Source of the DNA: Martelella sp. NC20
GTDB lineage: Bacteria; Pseudomonadota; Alphaproteobacteria; Rhizobiales; Rhizobiaceae
Reading direction: 5' to 3'
Assembly (NCBI RefSeq): GCF_013459645.1
Contig: NZ_CP054861.1
Location: forward strand, 2,778,001 to 2,842,000
Length of the DNA stretch: 64,000 nt
Within the stretch, counting starts at the first letter, position 1, and the number at the start of each line of letters is the position of its first letter. The position numbers were made by a program, and so were the translations under genes. A model generated the notes under the pieces. The model worked only from the letters and a program-made list of their open reading frames with translations, made no database searches and was not told where the DNA came from. Shown one piece after another: positions 40,017-49,788 of this stretch.

Positions 40017-41657
40017 ATGGCTAAGTCGGCTACTGTAAAAAAACTGGAAAAAAAGGAGGGGCCGAGGCCAGATAGTAGGAGTGTTTTGGCTAACAGCCAT
40101 TCGAATGAACTTTTTTTTGCCGTAGTAGGCCCGGTTGGCGCGGGGGCTTCGCAGACGATTAGGGCACTTGAACGTGTTTGTAGGTCCGGCTCCTATGACG
40201 TCGAGTTGATAAAGGCGAGCGACTTGATACGGGTTTGGGCAGAAGAAAATAGTCGAAACCTCCCCGGTCTTGAACCAAAGACCTTGGAAGTGGTTACTGA
40301 ACTGCAGGAACTTGGCGACGCAATGCGCGAGCATGACATGGCAGAGGTTGCCAAGGCAGCTATGCGCGAAATTGCGCGACGACGGGCTGGTCATATTGGT
40401 CAAGCGTATGTCAAAGGTGAGAAAGTTACCCCTGACAATACGAAACGAGTATACCTCATAGACTCGATAAGGCATCCATCTGAAATACATTTATTGCGCC
40501 GAACCTACGGAAACGCATTCGGTCTAATTGGCGTCGTCTGCGAAGAGGACGTACGCCGTAATCGAATCTTGGAAAAATACTTCCGTGGGCCGGAAAAAGG
40601 GCAGCAAAAAACAAAGGATGCCGTGAAGTGCTTCATGGAGCGCGACTCGGATGATTCCGCCCGAAAACACGGACAGCACGTTTCTGAAGCATTCTACGAG
40701 GCAGATTTCTTCGTTGACAATACGCGCGACGATCTTAACGGTAGCAAGAATTTGCTCGACACAGACTTGAGCAGGTTTGTGAGCATTATCGCGCATGACC
40801 GTGTCGAGCGACCGACCATCGAGGAAACTGCGATGCATCACGCGCATTCGGCGCGAGTACGCAGTGCCTGTCTTTCTCGACAAGTCGGGGCGGCGTTGGT
40901 GGACGCTGATGGCACCGTGATTGCAACTGGAACAAACGAGGTACCTTCAGCGGGTGGTGGTGTATATGGCGAACGTTTTTCCACCTCAAGCGGCGGTATT
41001 GACGATCACCGTTGTGCTTTTCGTGCCGAGGTTTTTTGCAGCAGTAATCGAGAGCAGAACGACATAATTGACGACTTAATTGAGGTTCTTCCGGAACTAA
41101 AAGACGTTTCGAATAAAATCGAATTGGCTGCTCGGATTCGCAAAACCCGGCTCGGAGGCCTTATTGAGTTTAGTAGGGCGGTTCATGCTGAAATGGATGC
41201 ATTGCTATCAGCGGGGCGCGAAGGTGTTTCGACCGTTGGCACGAGGCTGTTCGTAACGACATATCCATGTCACTATTGTGCTAGACACATCGTTAGCGCT
41301 GGCGTTTACGAAGTCCAGTTTATCGAGCCCTACCCGAAGAGCTTAGCAAGAAAATTGCATTGTGATTCCATCGAGGTGACTCCGTCAGAGTGGACACCGC
41401 CAATACCGAAGGATATCGTGCAGTTGCGCGTCACAGCGGAAGAGGATAAAGACGATGTTAAGCTCAAAGAGTCTAAAGTGCTTTTCAGACCGTTCGTAGG
41501 AGTCGCACCTCGGATGTACATTCGTGCATTCGAGAAGACGTGGCAGCTAAAGAATAAAGTAAGCGGAGAATTTGAAATGCGGGCACCAGACTGGGGTAGC
41601 GAATGGGCCGCTTTAACGGTAGGCTATCCTGAACTCGAAGCAGCCTTGGCGAAATAA
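40017..41657 (+). CDS. Anti-phage dCTP deaminase-type protein (AvcD-like)
   Basis: A 546-residue two-domain protein. Residues about 30-255 form a nucleotide-kinase-like domain with an unusual P-loop, GPVGAGAS (38-45), lacking the normal Lys, and VYLIDSIRHPSEIHLLRRTY (about 143-162). Residues about 262-500 form a zinc cytidine/dCMP deaminase domain: RQVGAALVDADGTVIATGTN, the zinc/proton site HAE (390-392) and PCHYC (Cys418, Cys421). This layout matches defence deaminases that deplete dCTP during phage infection. The ATG at 40017 has GGGAAGG at 6 bases. Codon use and GC are unlike the neighbours, indicating transfer. Substrate and defence role are inferred from the family. Confidence 0.88.
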   Translation: MAKSATVKKLEKKEGPRPDSRSVLANSHSNELFFAVVGPVGAGASQTIRALERVCRSGSYDVELIKASDLIRVWAEENSRNLPGLEPKTLEVVTELQELGDAMREHDMAEVAKAAMREIARRRAGHIGQAYVKGEKVTPDNTKRVYLIDSIRHPSEIHLLRRTYGNAFGLIGVVCEEDVRRNRILEKYFRGPEKGQQKTKDAVKCFMERDSDDSARKHGQHVSEAFYEADFFVDNTRDDLNGSKNLLDTDLSRFVSIIAHDRVERPTIEETAMHHAHSARVRSACLSRQVGAALVDADGTVIATGTNEVPSAGGGVYGERFSTSSGGIDDHRCAFRAEVFCSSNREQNDIIDDLIEVLPELKDVSNKIELAARIRKTRLGGLIEFSRAVHAEMDALLSAGREGVSTVGTRLFVTTYPCHYCARHIVSAGVYEVQFIEPYPKSLARKLHCDSIEVTPSEWTPPIPKDIVQLRVTAEEDKDDVKLKESKVLFRPFVGVAPRMYIRAFEKTWQLKNKVSGEFEMRAPDWGSEWAALTVGYPELEAALAK

Positions 41658-41658
41658 C

Positions 41659-42207
41659 GTGACCAAGCCGCAATTGACACTTGTCGAGAATACCGGTGGC
41701 TGGCATGGTCGCGCAAACCCGCAGACACATGTGGTATCTGCGGGTCACACTGATCAGCATCTGCCGCTCGTCCATCAGCTCGATTTATTCGACGCGCCGA
41801 CTCTTCCTGATTTGATGATTTTTATCGTTGCTATGGATAAAGTGCATGGTCGCACCCTCCAAAGAGCGGTTCTAGCGCACAAGCCTAGGTCAATAATTGA
41901 TCTTCGGTATGTGGCGCGTTTTGACCAATACGGCTCCAACAGAGATACTTTATTCGCTTATTTCAAATCGGCTGGCTCGCACTATGCATTGGAGTCTATA
42001 CCTTGGCACGACTTTTCGATGCGCGAATTCATGGCTGAAGATGGAGTTCACATTCCCAGAATCCATCATGAGTTGATTGAGTTATCCAGGGGAACCGTGA
42101 TGTTATTCGTACCTAAGCCGCAGCATGCCAACATGCTCATAACCTATCTTCATCGAATGCTCTCCGGCAAAGCGAAGTCCACTTGGCGGATCGAGCAGGT
42201 GGCTTAG
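41659..42207 (+). CDS. Uncharacterised partner of the dCTP deaminase
   Basis: A 182-residue soluble protein beginning at GTG 41659, one base after the deaminase stop, so it is almost certainly co-translated. The first 45 residues look disordered. The rest has alternating strands and helices: LMIFIVAMDKVHGRTLQRAV, RSIIDLRYVARFD (77-89), a HYALESIPWHDFS segment and GTVMLFVPKPQHANMLITYL. The DLR motif and overall pattern recall DUF488 proteins, but the conserved Cys of that family is missing, so this is only a suggestion. It has no membrane segment. A role as regulator, antitoxin or second effector is possible. Confidence 0.8.
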   Translation: MTKPQLTLVENTGGWHGRANPQTHVVSAGHTDQHLPLVHQLDLFDAPTLPDLMIFIVAMDKVHGRTLQRAVLAHKPRSIIDLRYVARFDQYGSNRDTLFAYFKSAGSHYALESIPWHDFSMREFMAEDGVHIPRIHHELIELSRGTVMLFVPKPQHANMLITYLHRMLSGKAKSTWRIEQVA

Positions 42208-42322
42208 TTCGGCCTTCTCTGTTTGCAAGCTCATTCGGGCGGTGGGTCGAGGTCAATATTGGAGATAAGGTCCGCAAATTGAGCTGTGGTGCGCGGAAAA
42301 TGGCTGCATCTTTCGAGCTGCC

Positions 42323-42988
42323 TCACCCCCCAACAGCCGCCCCCACCAGCGCCTTGGCATCGGCACTATCCCATTCCGCCGGCCCGTTCATCGCGCCCAG
42401 CAAACACCCGTTCTCATCGATCAGCACCGTCGACGGCAGGCCGAACGCCAGGCCTTGCTTCTTCAGCGTGTTGAAGGTCGCCATGGTTTCGTCGCGGTAG
42501 AAGGCCAGGGACTGGATGCCGATGTCTTCGAGGAAGCGGACCGGTTTTTCGTCGGTTCCGGTGTCGATGTTGACGGCGACGACCTCGAAGGCGTCGCTGC
42601 CCATATCGGCCTCCAGCCGGTCGAGCGCCGGCATTTCCTCGCGGCAGGGAACGCACCATGTGGCCCACAGGTTCATCAGCACGGTCTTGCCGGAAAGGGC
42701 GGCGAGCGAGGTTTCGCCGTCGATATCGCGGAAGGCGAGGTTCGGGAGCTTCCGCGGCTTTTCGGCGGGGATGAAGGCGGCGACTTCGCCGATCGCCAGC
42801 GGTTTCAGGCGTTTTGCGGTTTCGGCCGCGGCTTTGCACTGGCTTGCGGCGGCGATCTCGCCCATGCCATTGCCATAAACGGCGTTTTTCACGTATACCG
42901 CCACAGCGCCGGCAATCAGGCCTGCGGCAAGCGCGATTAGAACCAGTTTGGCGGAGAACGGGCTTTTGCGGCTCTTCTGCTCTGTCAT
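42323..42988 (-). CDS. tlpA: TlpA-like thiol:disulfide oxidoreductase
   Basis: A 221-residue membrane-anchored thioredoxin-fold protein. The N-terminal anchor is [20 protein letters not shown]; the periplasmic domain holds [20 protein letters not shown] with the redox pair WCVPC, and cis-Pro loop [12 protein letters not shown]. It reduces or oxidises periplasmic cysteines, often for cytochrome biogenesis. It is divergent from argH with a 23-base gap. Confidence 0.93.
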   Translation of the reverse strand: MTEQKSRKSPFSAKLVLIALAAGLIAGAVAVYVKNAVYGNGMGEIAAASQCKAAAETAKRLKPLAIGEVAAFIPAEKPRKLPNLAFRDIDGETSLAALSGKTVLMNLWATWCVPCREEMPALDRLEADMGSDAFEVVAVNIDTGTDEKPVRFLEDIGIQSLAFYRDETMATFNTLKKQGLAFGLPSTVLIDENGCLLGAMNGPAEWDSADAKALVGAAVGG

Positions 42989-43011
42989 GTCATTCTCCAG
43001 ATAGGCACTTC

Positions 43012-44403
43012 ATGGCTTCCGATAACTCGAACAAGATGTGGGGCGGACGTTTCGCCTCCGGTCCCGATGCGATCATGGAGGAGATAAATGCCTCCATCGA
43101 TTTCGACAAGGCACTCTATAACGAGGATATCGACGGCTCGATCGCGCATGCCGCCATGCTTGCCGAAAAAGCCATCATTTCGAAAGAGGACAGCGCTTCA
43201 ATTATCGAGGGGCTGACAACAATTCGCCGTGAGATTGAGGCGGGCACGTTCGCCTTCTCGCGCCAGCTTGAGGATATTCACATGAATATCGAGGCGCGGC
43301 TGCGCGAGTTGATCGGCCCCGCCGCCGGACGCCTGCACACCGCCCGCTCGCGCAACGACCAGGTCGCGCTCGATTTCCGGCTGTGGGTGAAGAAGGAACT
43401 GCGGCGCACCGAGGCGGCGCTCACCCGGCTGATCGGCGTGTTTTTGACGCGCGCGGAAGAGCATGCCGGAACGGTGATGCCGGGCTTCACCCATCTGCAG
43501 ACCGCCCAGCCCGTCACCTTCGGGCACCATTGCATGGCCTATGTCGAGATGTTCGGCCGCGACCGCGCCCGTGTGCGCCACGCCATCGAGCATCTCGACG
43601 AAAGCCCGATCGGGGCGGCGGCGCTCGCGGGCACCGGCTTTGCCATCGACCGGCACATGACCGCCAAGGCTCTTGGTTTTGCCGGCGGGCCGACGCGCAA
43701 TTCGATCGATACCGTGTCGGACCGCGATTTCGCGCTGGAATTCCTGTCGATCGCCTCGATCTGCGCAACCCATCTGTCGCGGCTGGCCGAGGAGATCGTG
43801 ATCTGGTCGACGCCGCAATTCAATTTCGTGCGGCTGTCGGACTCATTTTCGACCGGCTCCTCGATCATGCCGCAGAAGAAGAACCCGGATGCCGCCGAAC
43901 TGGTGCGCGCCAAGACCGGCCGCATCAACGGCGCGTTGGTGGCGCTCCTGACGGTGATGAAGGGCCTGCCGCTCGCCTATTCCAAGGACATGCAGGAAGA
44001 CAAGGAACAGGTGTTCGATGCGGCCCGCAGCCTCGATCTCGCCATCGCCGCGATGACCGGCATGGTCGGTGACCTGACCGTCAATGTGGACGCGATGAAG
44101 GCCGCCGCCGGCTCCGGCTTTTCCACCGCCACCGACCTTGCCGACTGGCTGGTGCGCGAGGCGGGCCTGCCGTTCCGCGACGCCCATCATGCGACGGGCG
44201 CCGCCGTGGCGCTGGCGGAAAGGAAGGGCTGCGATCTCGCGGAACTGTCGCTGGAAGAGCTTCAGGGCATAAACCCGGCGATCACCGCGGGCATTTTCGA
44301 CGTGCTCACCGTCGAAGCCTCCGTCGCCTCCCGCAAGAGCTTCGGCGGCACGGCGCCCGACGAGGTGAGGAAGCAGATCGCCTGGTGGCGGGAGCGGATC
44401 TGA
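43012..44403 (+). CDS. argH: Argininosuccinate lyase ArgH
   Basis: A 463-residue enzyme cleaving argininosuccinate to arginine and fumarate. It shows [62 protein letters not shown] and the fumarase/lyase signature [20 protein letters not shown]. The ATG at 43012 gives the family N-terminus. It is followed by a mosaic repeat, then lptM and lysA. Confidence 0.97.
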   Translation: MASDNSNKMWGGRFASGPDAIMEEINASIDFDKALYNEDIDGSIAHAAMLAEKAIISKEDSASIIEGLTTIRREIEAGTFAFSRQLEDIHMNIEARLRELIGPAAGRLHTARSRNDQVALDFRLWVKKELRRTEAALTRLIGVFLTRAEEHAGTVMPGFTHLQTAQPVTFGHHCMAYVEMFGRDRARVRHAIEHLDESPIGAAALAGTGFAIDRHMTAKALGFAGGPTRNSIDTVSDRDFALEFLSIASICATHLSRLAEEIVIWSTPQFNFVRLSDSFSTGSSIMPQKKNPDAAELVRAKTGRINGALVALLTVMKGLPLAYSKDMQEDKEQVFDAARSLDLAIAAMTGMVGDLTVNVDAMKAAAGSGFSTATDLADWLVREAGLPFRDAHHATGAAVALAERKGCDLAELSLEELQGINPAITAGIFDVLTVEASVASRKSFGGTAPDEVRKQIAWWRERI

Positions 44404-44745
44404 GGCAGGCCGCATAGCCCGCCAATCTTCTCGCCCCGGAGGGGAGAGATGTCGCGACAGCGACAGTGAGGGGCGAGTCTATCCCCGCGAACGCCCTCAC
44501 GTTTCGAAATGCTGCATCACCCTCACTCTCCCTTTCGGGGTATCTCTCCCGCAGGCGGGAGAGAATATTGGGAGCAAGCTTCGACTGCTTTATGCCCAGA
44601 AGCGTTCGCCCGCGCGGGTTTGACACGGTCCCGCGGGCCGCGACTTTCTTTCAGACGCGCAATTTGGGGTGCACAAAGCGGTTCTGATCGGGTATCAGGA
44701 TTGCCATGGGCGTTTGCGGCGCCCGCTTGGTGTTCGGGGCTCTTG
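44404..44745. other. Intergenic region between argH and lptM
   Basis: A region of 342 bases. The left half is the mosaic repeat 44410-44572. The right half presumably includes the lptM-lysA promoter. No additional gene is seen. Confidence 0.6.
44410..44572. repeat. Mosaic palindromic repeat, copy 3
   Basis: Starts CCGCATAGCCCGCCAATC and ends GGCGGGAGAGAATATTGGG. Module order is the reverse complement of the 9841-10013 element, including GTCGCGACAGCGACAGTGAG and CTCTCCCGCAGGCGGGAGAG. Confidence 0.9.
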
Positions 44746-45006
44746 ATGAAGATAATCACGATTGCAGTTGTTGCGCTGATGGCGCTTTCGCTTGCTTCCT
44801 GCGGACGACGCGGGCCGCTGGAGTTGCCGCCGCCGACGCCGGAACAGCAGGCGAAGGCGGCGCAGGCGCAGTCCGAGCCGACGATCCGGCTTGCGCCCAA
44901 TGACAAGCCGATCGTGCTTGACGGCTCGGGAGACAACGTCATCAATGCCGGGCCGGATGCCGCTGTCGATGGCGAGCCCTTCCTTCTCGATCCACTGCTT
45001 AACTGA
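44746..45006 (+). CDS. lptM: LptM-like small lipoprotein
   Basis: An 86-residue predicted lipoprotein with signal MKIITIAVVALMALSLASC; the lipobox is LASC and the modified Cys is residue 19. GRRGPLELPPP follows, as in LptM (YifL), which assists assembly of the LptD-LptE LPS translocon in E. coli. The gene stands directly before lysA, the usual place, with a 12-base gap. Confidence 0.88.
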   Translation: MKIITIAVVALMALSLASCGRRGPLELPPPTPEQQAKAAQAQSEPTIRLAPNDKPIVLDGSGDNVINAGPDAAVDGEPFLLDPLLN

Positions 45007-45018
45007 CGCAGGCCAGAC

Positions 45019-46281
45019 GTGAACCATTTCGAATATCGTGACGGCGTGCTGCATGCCGAGGGCGTTTCCATTGAGGCGATCGCGGCGGCCGTCGGCACGC
45101 CGTTCTATTGCTATTCCACCGCCACCTTCACAAGGCATTACAAGGTGTTCGCCGAGGCCTTCGCGGGCACCGATGCGCTGGTCTGCTATGCGGTCAAGGC
45201 CAATTCCAACCAGGCCGTGCTGAAGACGCTCGCCAGGCTCGGCGCCGGCATGGACGTGGTGTCGGAAGGCGAATTGCGCCGCGCGCTTGCCGCCGGCGTG
45301 CCGGCCGAAAAGATCGTGTTCTCCGGCGTAGGCAAGACGGTGCGCGAGATCGATTTCGCGCTCGATGCCGGCATCTACTGCTTCAACGTCGAATCAGAGC
45401 CGGAACTCGAGGTGCTGAACGCACGCGCCGTGGCGAAGGGCGTTACGGCTCCGGTCTCCTTCCGCATCAATCCGGATGTGGATGCCAAGACCCACGCCAA
45501 GATCTCGACCGGCAAGAAGGAAAACAAGTTCGGCATCGCGTTTTCGCGCGCTCATGAGGTCTACGCCCACGCGGCAAGCCTGCCCGGCATTCGCGTGACC
45601 GGCATCGACATGCATATCGGCAGCCAGATCACCGAGCTTTCGCCGTTCCGCGATGCCTTCCGGCTGATGCGGGAACTGGTCACGGAACTGCGCGCGGCGG
45701 GCCACGCGATCGACCATGTCGATGTCGGCGGCGGGCTCGGCATTCCCTACCAGTTCGACAACAATCCGCCGCCGGAGCCGCTTGCCTATGCCAGCGTCAT
45801 CCGCGAGGAGCTTTCGGGTCTCGATTGCCGGATCGTGGCCGAGCCGGGACGGATGATCGCCGGCAATGCCGGCATCTTCGTCACCGAGGTCCTGTATGTG
45901 AAGGACGCCGAGGCGAAGAGCTTCGTCATTGTCGACGGCGCGATGAACGACCTGATCCGCCCGACGCTCTACGACGCTTATCATGCGATCCGCCCGGTGG
46001 TGCTGAAGCCCGAGGCCGAGCGGATCACCGCCGATGTCGTCGGCCCGGTCTGCGAGACCGGCGATTATCTGGCGCTGTCGCGGGAAATGCCGCGCCCCGC
46101 GCCCGGCGACCTGATCGCGGTTTCGACCGCCGGCGCCTATGGCGCGGTTCAGGCCGGCACCTACAATACCCGCCTTCTGGTGCCGGAAGTGCTGGTCGAT
46201 GGCGACCGCTTCCATGTGGTCCGCCCGCGCGGCAGCTATGAAGAACTCATCGGCCTCGATTCGCTGCCCGACTGGCTTTAG
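45019..46281 (+). CDS. lysA: Diaminopimelate decarboxylase LysA
   Basis: A 420-residue PLP enzyme that converts meso-diaminopimelate to lysine. It has TPFYCYSTATFTRHYK, the PLP lysine in CYAVKANSNQAVL, GAGMDVVSEGEL, HIGSQITELSPF, DVGGGLGIPYQ, EPGRMIAGNAGIFVTEVLY and the CETGDYLA motif near the C-terminus. The start is GTG at 45019. It is co-directional with lptM. Confidence 0.96.
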   Translation: MNHFEYRDGVLHAEGVSIEAIAAAVGTPFYCYSTATFTRHYKVFAEAFAGTDALVCYAVKANSNQAVLKTLARLGAGMDVVSEGELRRALAAGVPAEKIVFSGVGKTVREIDFALDAGIYCFNVESEPELEVLNARAVAKGVTAPVSFRINPDVDAKTHAKISTGKKENKFGIAFSRAHEVYAHAASLPGIRVTGIDMHIGSQITELSPFRDAFRLMRELVTELRAAGHAIDHVDVGGGLGIPYQFDNNPPPEPLAYASVIREELSGLDCRIVAEPGRMIAGNAGIFVTEVLYVKDAEAKSFVIVDGAMNDLIRPTLYDAYHAIRPVVLKPEAERITADVVGPVCETGDYLALSREMPRPAPGDLIAVSTAGAYGAVQAGTYNTRLLVPEVLVDGDRFHVVRPRGSYEELIGLDSLPDWL

Positions 46282-46382
46282 GCCGGTCGCGGCAATGTGA
46301 CCGGGAATTTCCCGGCCTCACCTCGCTATCGACACAAAGCGTGCTATTCTGATCCCATCACGCCGCGCGACCACAGGGGCTC

Positions 46383-48920
46383 ATGACCGGGCAGAAACAC
46401 ACTGCGGGCAAACGCAAAGATGCTGTCGATGACGCGCTGACGCGCCGCATCCGCCGCAAGCGTGCGCTTACGCGTTTCAATCTCTTGGTCGAGTCTCTCG
46501 CGCCCCGGCTGTTGTGGCCGGTTGCCGTGGTGGCGCTTTATGTCGCGCTGTCCTGGCTCGGCGTGTTTCTGCTGCTGCCGTTTGCGGTCAGGATCGCGCT
46601 GCTGCTTTTCCTGATCGCCGGTTTCGTGTTCAGTCTCTGGCCGCTGCGTCATGTGCGCATCCCCTCGGCCTATGCCGCCGAGCGGCGGCTTGAGGTCCAC
46701 AACGCGCTCGCCCATCAGGCAATTTCCGTCAGGCTGGACCGGCCGGCGCGGCAAACACCGGAGGCGATGGCGCTCTGGCATGCCCATCAGCGCCGCATGG
46801 CCGAACGCCTGCGCGAAATCGACAGCGGCCTGCCGAAACCGGACCTTGCCGCCGTCGACCCCTATGCACTGCGCGCGGTGCCCGCCCTTTTGCTGTTCGT
46901 CGCGTGGTTTTACGCCGGCCCCGATGGCACGGCGCGGCTTGCCGATGCCTTCGCGCCGCCTGCGGGCGATGAGGAAACCAGAGTGGCGCTCCGGTTCGAT
47001 GCCTGGATTTCGCCGCCTGATTATACCCGCAGGGCGCCGGTCTATCTTCAGGCTGATGGCGGAGAGGCGATTGCCGGCATTCCCGAGGGCTCGGTGCTCA
47101 CCGTCCGGCTTTCCGGCGAGGGCGCCGACCAGCCGATCACCTTCACTCCCGACGGCAGCGAGGACGCGCAGGCGTCCGCGGAGGCGGAACAGGACGCGCT
47201 TTCCAGCAGCGCCAGTTTTTCGCTCTCCTCCGGTGGCCGGCTCGACGCGGCGGGACGGAGCTGGCAGATTGCGGTCGACCCCGACGCGGCCCCGGTGATC
47301 GCCTTCAAGGGTACGCCGAGGGCGGCTGCAAACGGGGCGCTGGAACTCGAATATACCGTGACCGACGATTACGGCGTGACCCGCGCCCATGCCGAGATCG
47401 CGCCGGCCGGCGATATCGATGCGGATGCCGAACCGGTCTATCCGCTTCCCGAGTTCCCGCTCAACATGCCGGCGCGCTCCTCCAAGGACCATTCCGCCTT
47501 CACCAGCCGCAATCTGACGGAGCACCCGCTTTCCGGCACGCCGGTGACGATCACGCTGATCGCCGAGGATGCGGCCGGTCACGTGGGCAGAAGCCCGGCG
47601 CTGGAGATGGTGCTGCCGGAGAGAGCCTTCCACAATCTGCTGGCAGGTTCCGTTGCCGAGCAGCGCCGGATTTTCGCGCTCGACACGCGCCGCATGCCGG
47701 TGGCGCTGCAATATAGCGCGGCGATCACGCTGCGGCCGGAGGAGACGATCCCGGACCTCAAGCAATTCCTGCTGATCAAGTCGGCGCAGACCCGGATGAC
47801 GCTTGCCCATGACGCCGACAGCTATCGCGATACCGCCGACTACATGTGGGATATCGCGACCGGCATCGAGGACGGCGCGCTGTCGGATGCCGAGCGGCGG
47901 TTGCGCGAGGCGCAGGATGCGTTGAGCGAGGCGCTGGAGAATGGCGCTTCGGATGCCGAGATCGCCCGGCTGATGCAGGAATTGCGCGAGGCCATGCAGG
48001 AATACATGTCCGAGATGGCGCAGAGCATGCAACCCTCGCAGCAGGCTCCGGGCGACCAGCAGACGCTTCGCCAGCGTGATCTCGACAATCTCCTGAACCA
48101 GCTTGAAAACCTTGCCCGCTCCGGCAATCGCGAAGCCGCCCAGCAGCTTCTGTCGGAACTGCAGCGGATGATGAACAATCTCCAGCCGCCGTCTTCCACC
48201 GCCCAGCAGCAGGGCGGACAGCAGAATTCCGAGATGCGCCAGCAGATCGACAAGCTCGGCGAACTGATCCAGGAACAGCAGCGGCTGATGAACGAGACCT
48301 TCGACCTCGATCAGCAATTGCGCGACCGCGAACGCTGGGGCGACCCGCAGCCCGCACCGGATCAACAGGGCGAGAACGGCGAGAAAGCGCCCCGCGACAT
48401 GACGGAAGAGGAATTGCGCGAGGCGCTCAAACAGCTTCAGCAGCAGCAGCAGGGGCTCGCCGAACAATTGTCGGAAATGCAGCAGAAGCTCTCCGAACTC
48501 GGCATGCCGCCGGCGGAAGGCTTCGATCAGGCCGGCGAGGCGATGGAAGGGGCTGCCGGAGCGCTCGGCGAGGGCGAAGGCTCTGAGGCCGTCGAGGGGC
48601 AGGGCAATGCGCTTGAGGCGCTGCGTCAGGGCGCCCAGCAAATGATGAATTCGATGATGGCCCAGGGCCAGGGCCAGCAGGGGCAGGGGCCGGGCGGGCA
48701 GACCGGTTGGGGCAATCAGGCCGGGCGTGATCCGCTTGGCCGCAATCAGGGCTCGGACGGCCTCGATTTCGGCGACAATGTCGACGTCCCCGACGAGATC
48801 ACCGTCCAGCGCGCCCGCGAAATTCTCGACGCCATCCGCGAGCGCCTGAACGAACAGGCCCCGCTGCCCTCCGAGCCGCCTTATCTCGAGCGGCTTCTGG
48901 AACCCCAGTCGCAAAACTGA
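46383..48920 (+). CDS. TIGR02302 family membrane protein
   Basis: An 845-residue protein of the TIGR02302 (DUF4175) family common downstream of lysA in rhizobia. Two or three membrane segments lie in residues about 45-85 and 160-175; then a beta-rich region follows with SPPDYTRRAPVYLQAD and LEYTVTDDYGVTRAHAEI. The C-terminal third (after about residue 490) is Gln/Glu-rich and partly coiled-coil, with many QQQ runs. Function is unknown. The ATG at 46383 follows AGGGG. Confidence 0.9.
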   Translation: MTGQKHTAGKRKDAVDDALTRRIRRKRALTRFNLLVESLAPRLLWPVAVVALYVALSWLGVFLLLPFAVRIALLLFLIAGFVFSLWPLRHVRIPSAYAAERRLEVHNALAHQAISVRLDRPARQTPEAMALWHAHQRRMAERLREIDSGLPKPDLAAVDPYALRAVPALLLFVAWFYAGPDGTARLADAFAPPAGDEETRVALRFDAWISPPDYTRRAPVYLQADGGEAIAGIPEGSVLTVRLSGEGADQPITFTPDGSEDAQASAEAEQDALSSSASFSLSSGGRLDAAGRSWQIAVDPDAAPVIAFKGTPRAAANGALELEYTVTDDYGVTRAHAEIAPAGDIDADAEPVYPLPEFPLNMPARSSKDHSAFTSRNLTEHPLSGTPVTITLIAEDAAGHVGRSPALEMVLPERAFHNLLAGSVAEQRRIFALDTRRMPVALQYSAAITLRPEETIPDLKQFLLIKSAQTRMTLAHDADSYRDTADYMWDIATGIEDGALSDAERRLREAQDALSEALENGASDAEIARLMQELREAMQEYMSEMAQSMQPSQQAPGDQQTLRQRDLDNLLNQLENLARSGNREAAQQLLSELQRMMNNLQPPSSTAQQQGGQQNSEMRQQIDKLGELIQEQQRLMNETFDLDQQLRDRERWGDPQPAPDQQGENGEKAPRDMTEEELREALKQLQQQQQGLAEQLSEMQQKLSELGMPPAEGFDQAGEAMEGAAGALGEGEGSEAVEGQGNALEALRQGAQQMMNSMMAQGQGQQGQGPGGQTGWGNQAGRDPLGRNQGSDGLDFGDNVDVPDEITVQRAREILDAIRERLNEQAPLPSEPPYLERLLEPQSQN

Positions 48921-49038
48921 TTCTTGCTGTCCGGCTTTAAAACCCGATCGGGCATCTCCACATCGTTAGCAGGCGCTTTCGTTCGAGGCGCTCCGAGGGG
49001 CGCGGTCCAAGACGCCCTGTTTCAGGGAGTAAAAAACC

Positions 49039-49788
49039 ATGACAGAGAGATTTGCAGGCAAGACCGTCATCGTTACCGGCGGCGCTTCCGGTATTGGCGA
49101 GGCCTGCGTACAGCTTCTCGCGCGCGAGGGCGCCAATGTCGTCGTCGCCGACCTCAATGAAGGTCCCGCGAAGGACGTCGCTTCCGCGGTGCCCGGCGGC
49201 AGGGCTGCCGCCTTCGCCGTCGATGTCAGCGACCCGAAAGCGGTGGAGGCCATGGTCGACTTCGCCGTCGAGACATTCGGCGGGCTTTACGGCGCGGTCA
49301 ACAATGCCGGTATCGGCGGTCCGTCTGCGCCGATCGGCGACTATGATATCGACGCCTGGCACAAGGTGCTTAATGTCGACCTGCATTCGGTTTTCTACTG
49401 CATGAAGTATCAGCTCGCCGCGATCGAGGCGTCCGGCGGCGGGTCGATCGTCAACATGTCGTCGATCCTCGGCACCAATGGTTTTTCCACCGCACCGGCC
49501 TATGTCGCCTCGAAACACGCGCTGGTGGGCATGACGAAATCGGCGGCGCTGGAATATTCCAAGCGCGGCATCCGCATCAATGCCGTCGGCCCCGGCTTCA
49601 TCCGCACACCGCTGCTCGATGAGAATCTGGAGCCTGAGGATATTGAAAACCTGGTCGCCTTGCACCCGATCGGCCGTCTTGGCAAGGCCGAGGAGGTCGC
49701 CGCCCTGACGGCCTTCCTGCTCTCCGAAGACGCCTCGTTCGTCACCGGCAGCTACCATCTGGTCGACGGCGGCTATTCCGCTCAGTAA
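49039..49788 (+). CDS. SDR family oxidoreductase
   Basis: A 249-residue short-chain dehydrogenase. The NAD(P)-binding motif is TGGASGIGEA near residue 12, followed by NNAGIGG, the catalytic Ser in MSSILGTNGF, and YVASKHALVGMTKSAALEYS with Tyr and Lys of the YxxxK pair. The Asp after strand 2 (VVADLNEG) favours NAD+. The substrate is unknown. The ATG at 49039 follows GGGAG. Confidence 0.94.
   Translation: MTERFAGKTVIVTGGASGIGEACVQLLAREGANVVVADLNEGPAKDVASAVPGGRAAAFAVDVSDPKAVEAMVDFAVETFGGLYGAVNNAGIGGPSAPIGDYDIDAWHKVLNVDLHSVFYCMKYQLAAIEASGGGSIVNMSSILGTNGFSTAPAYVASKHALVGMTKSAALEYSKRGIRINAVGPGFIRTPLLDENLEPEDIENLVALHPIGRLGKAEEVAALTAFLLSEDASFVTGSYHLVDGGYSAQ

Noticed and set aside
46344..48914. Very long open frame on the minus strand opposite the TIGR02302 gene
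   Set aside because: GC-rich third-position bias opens the antisense frame. Its translation is low-complexity Arg/Leu/Gly text without any domain, while the plus strand encodes a known family.
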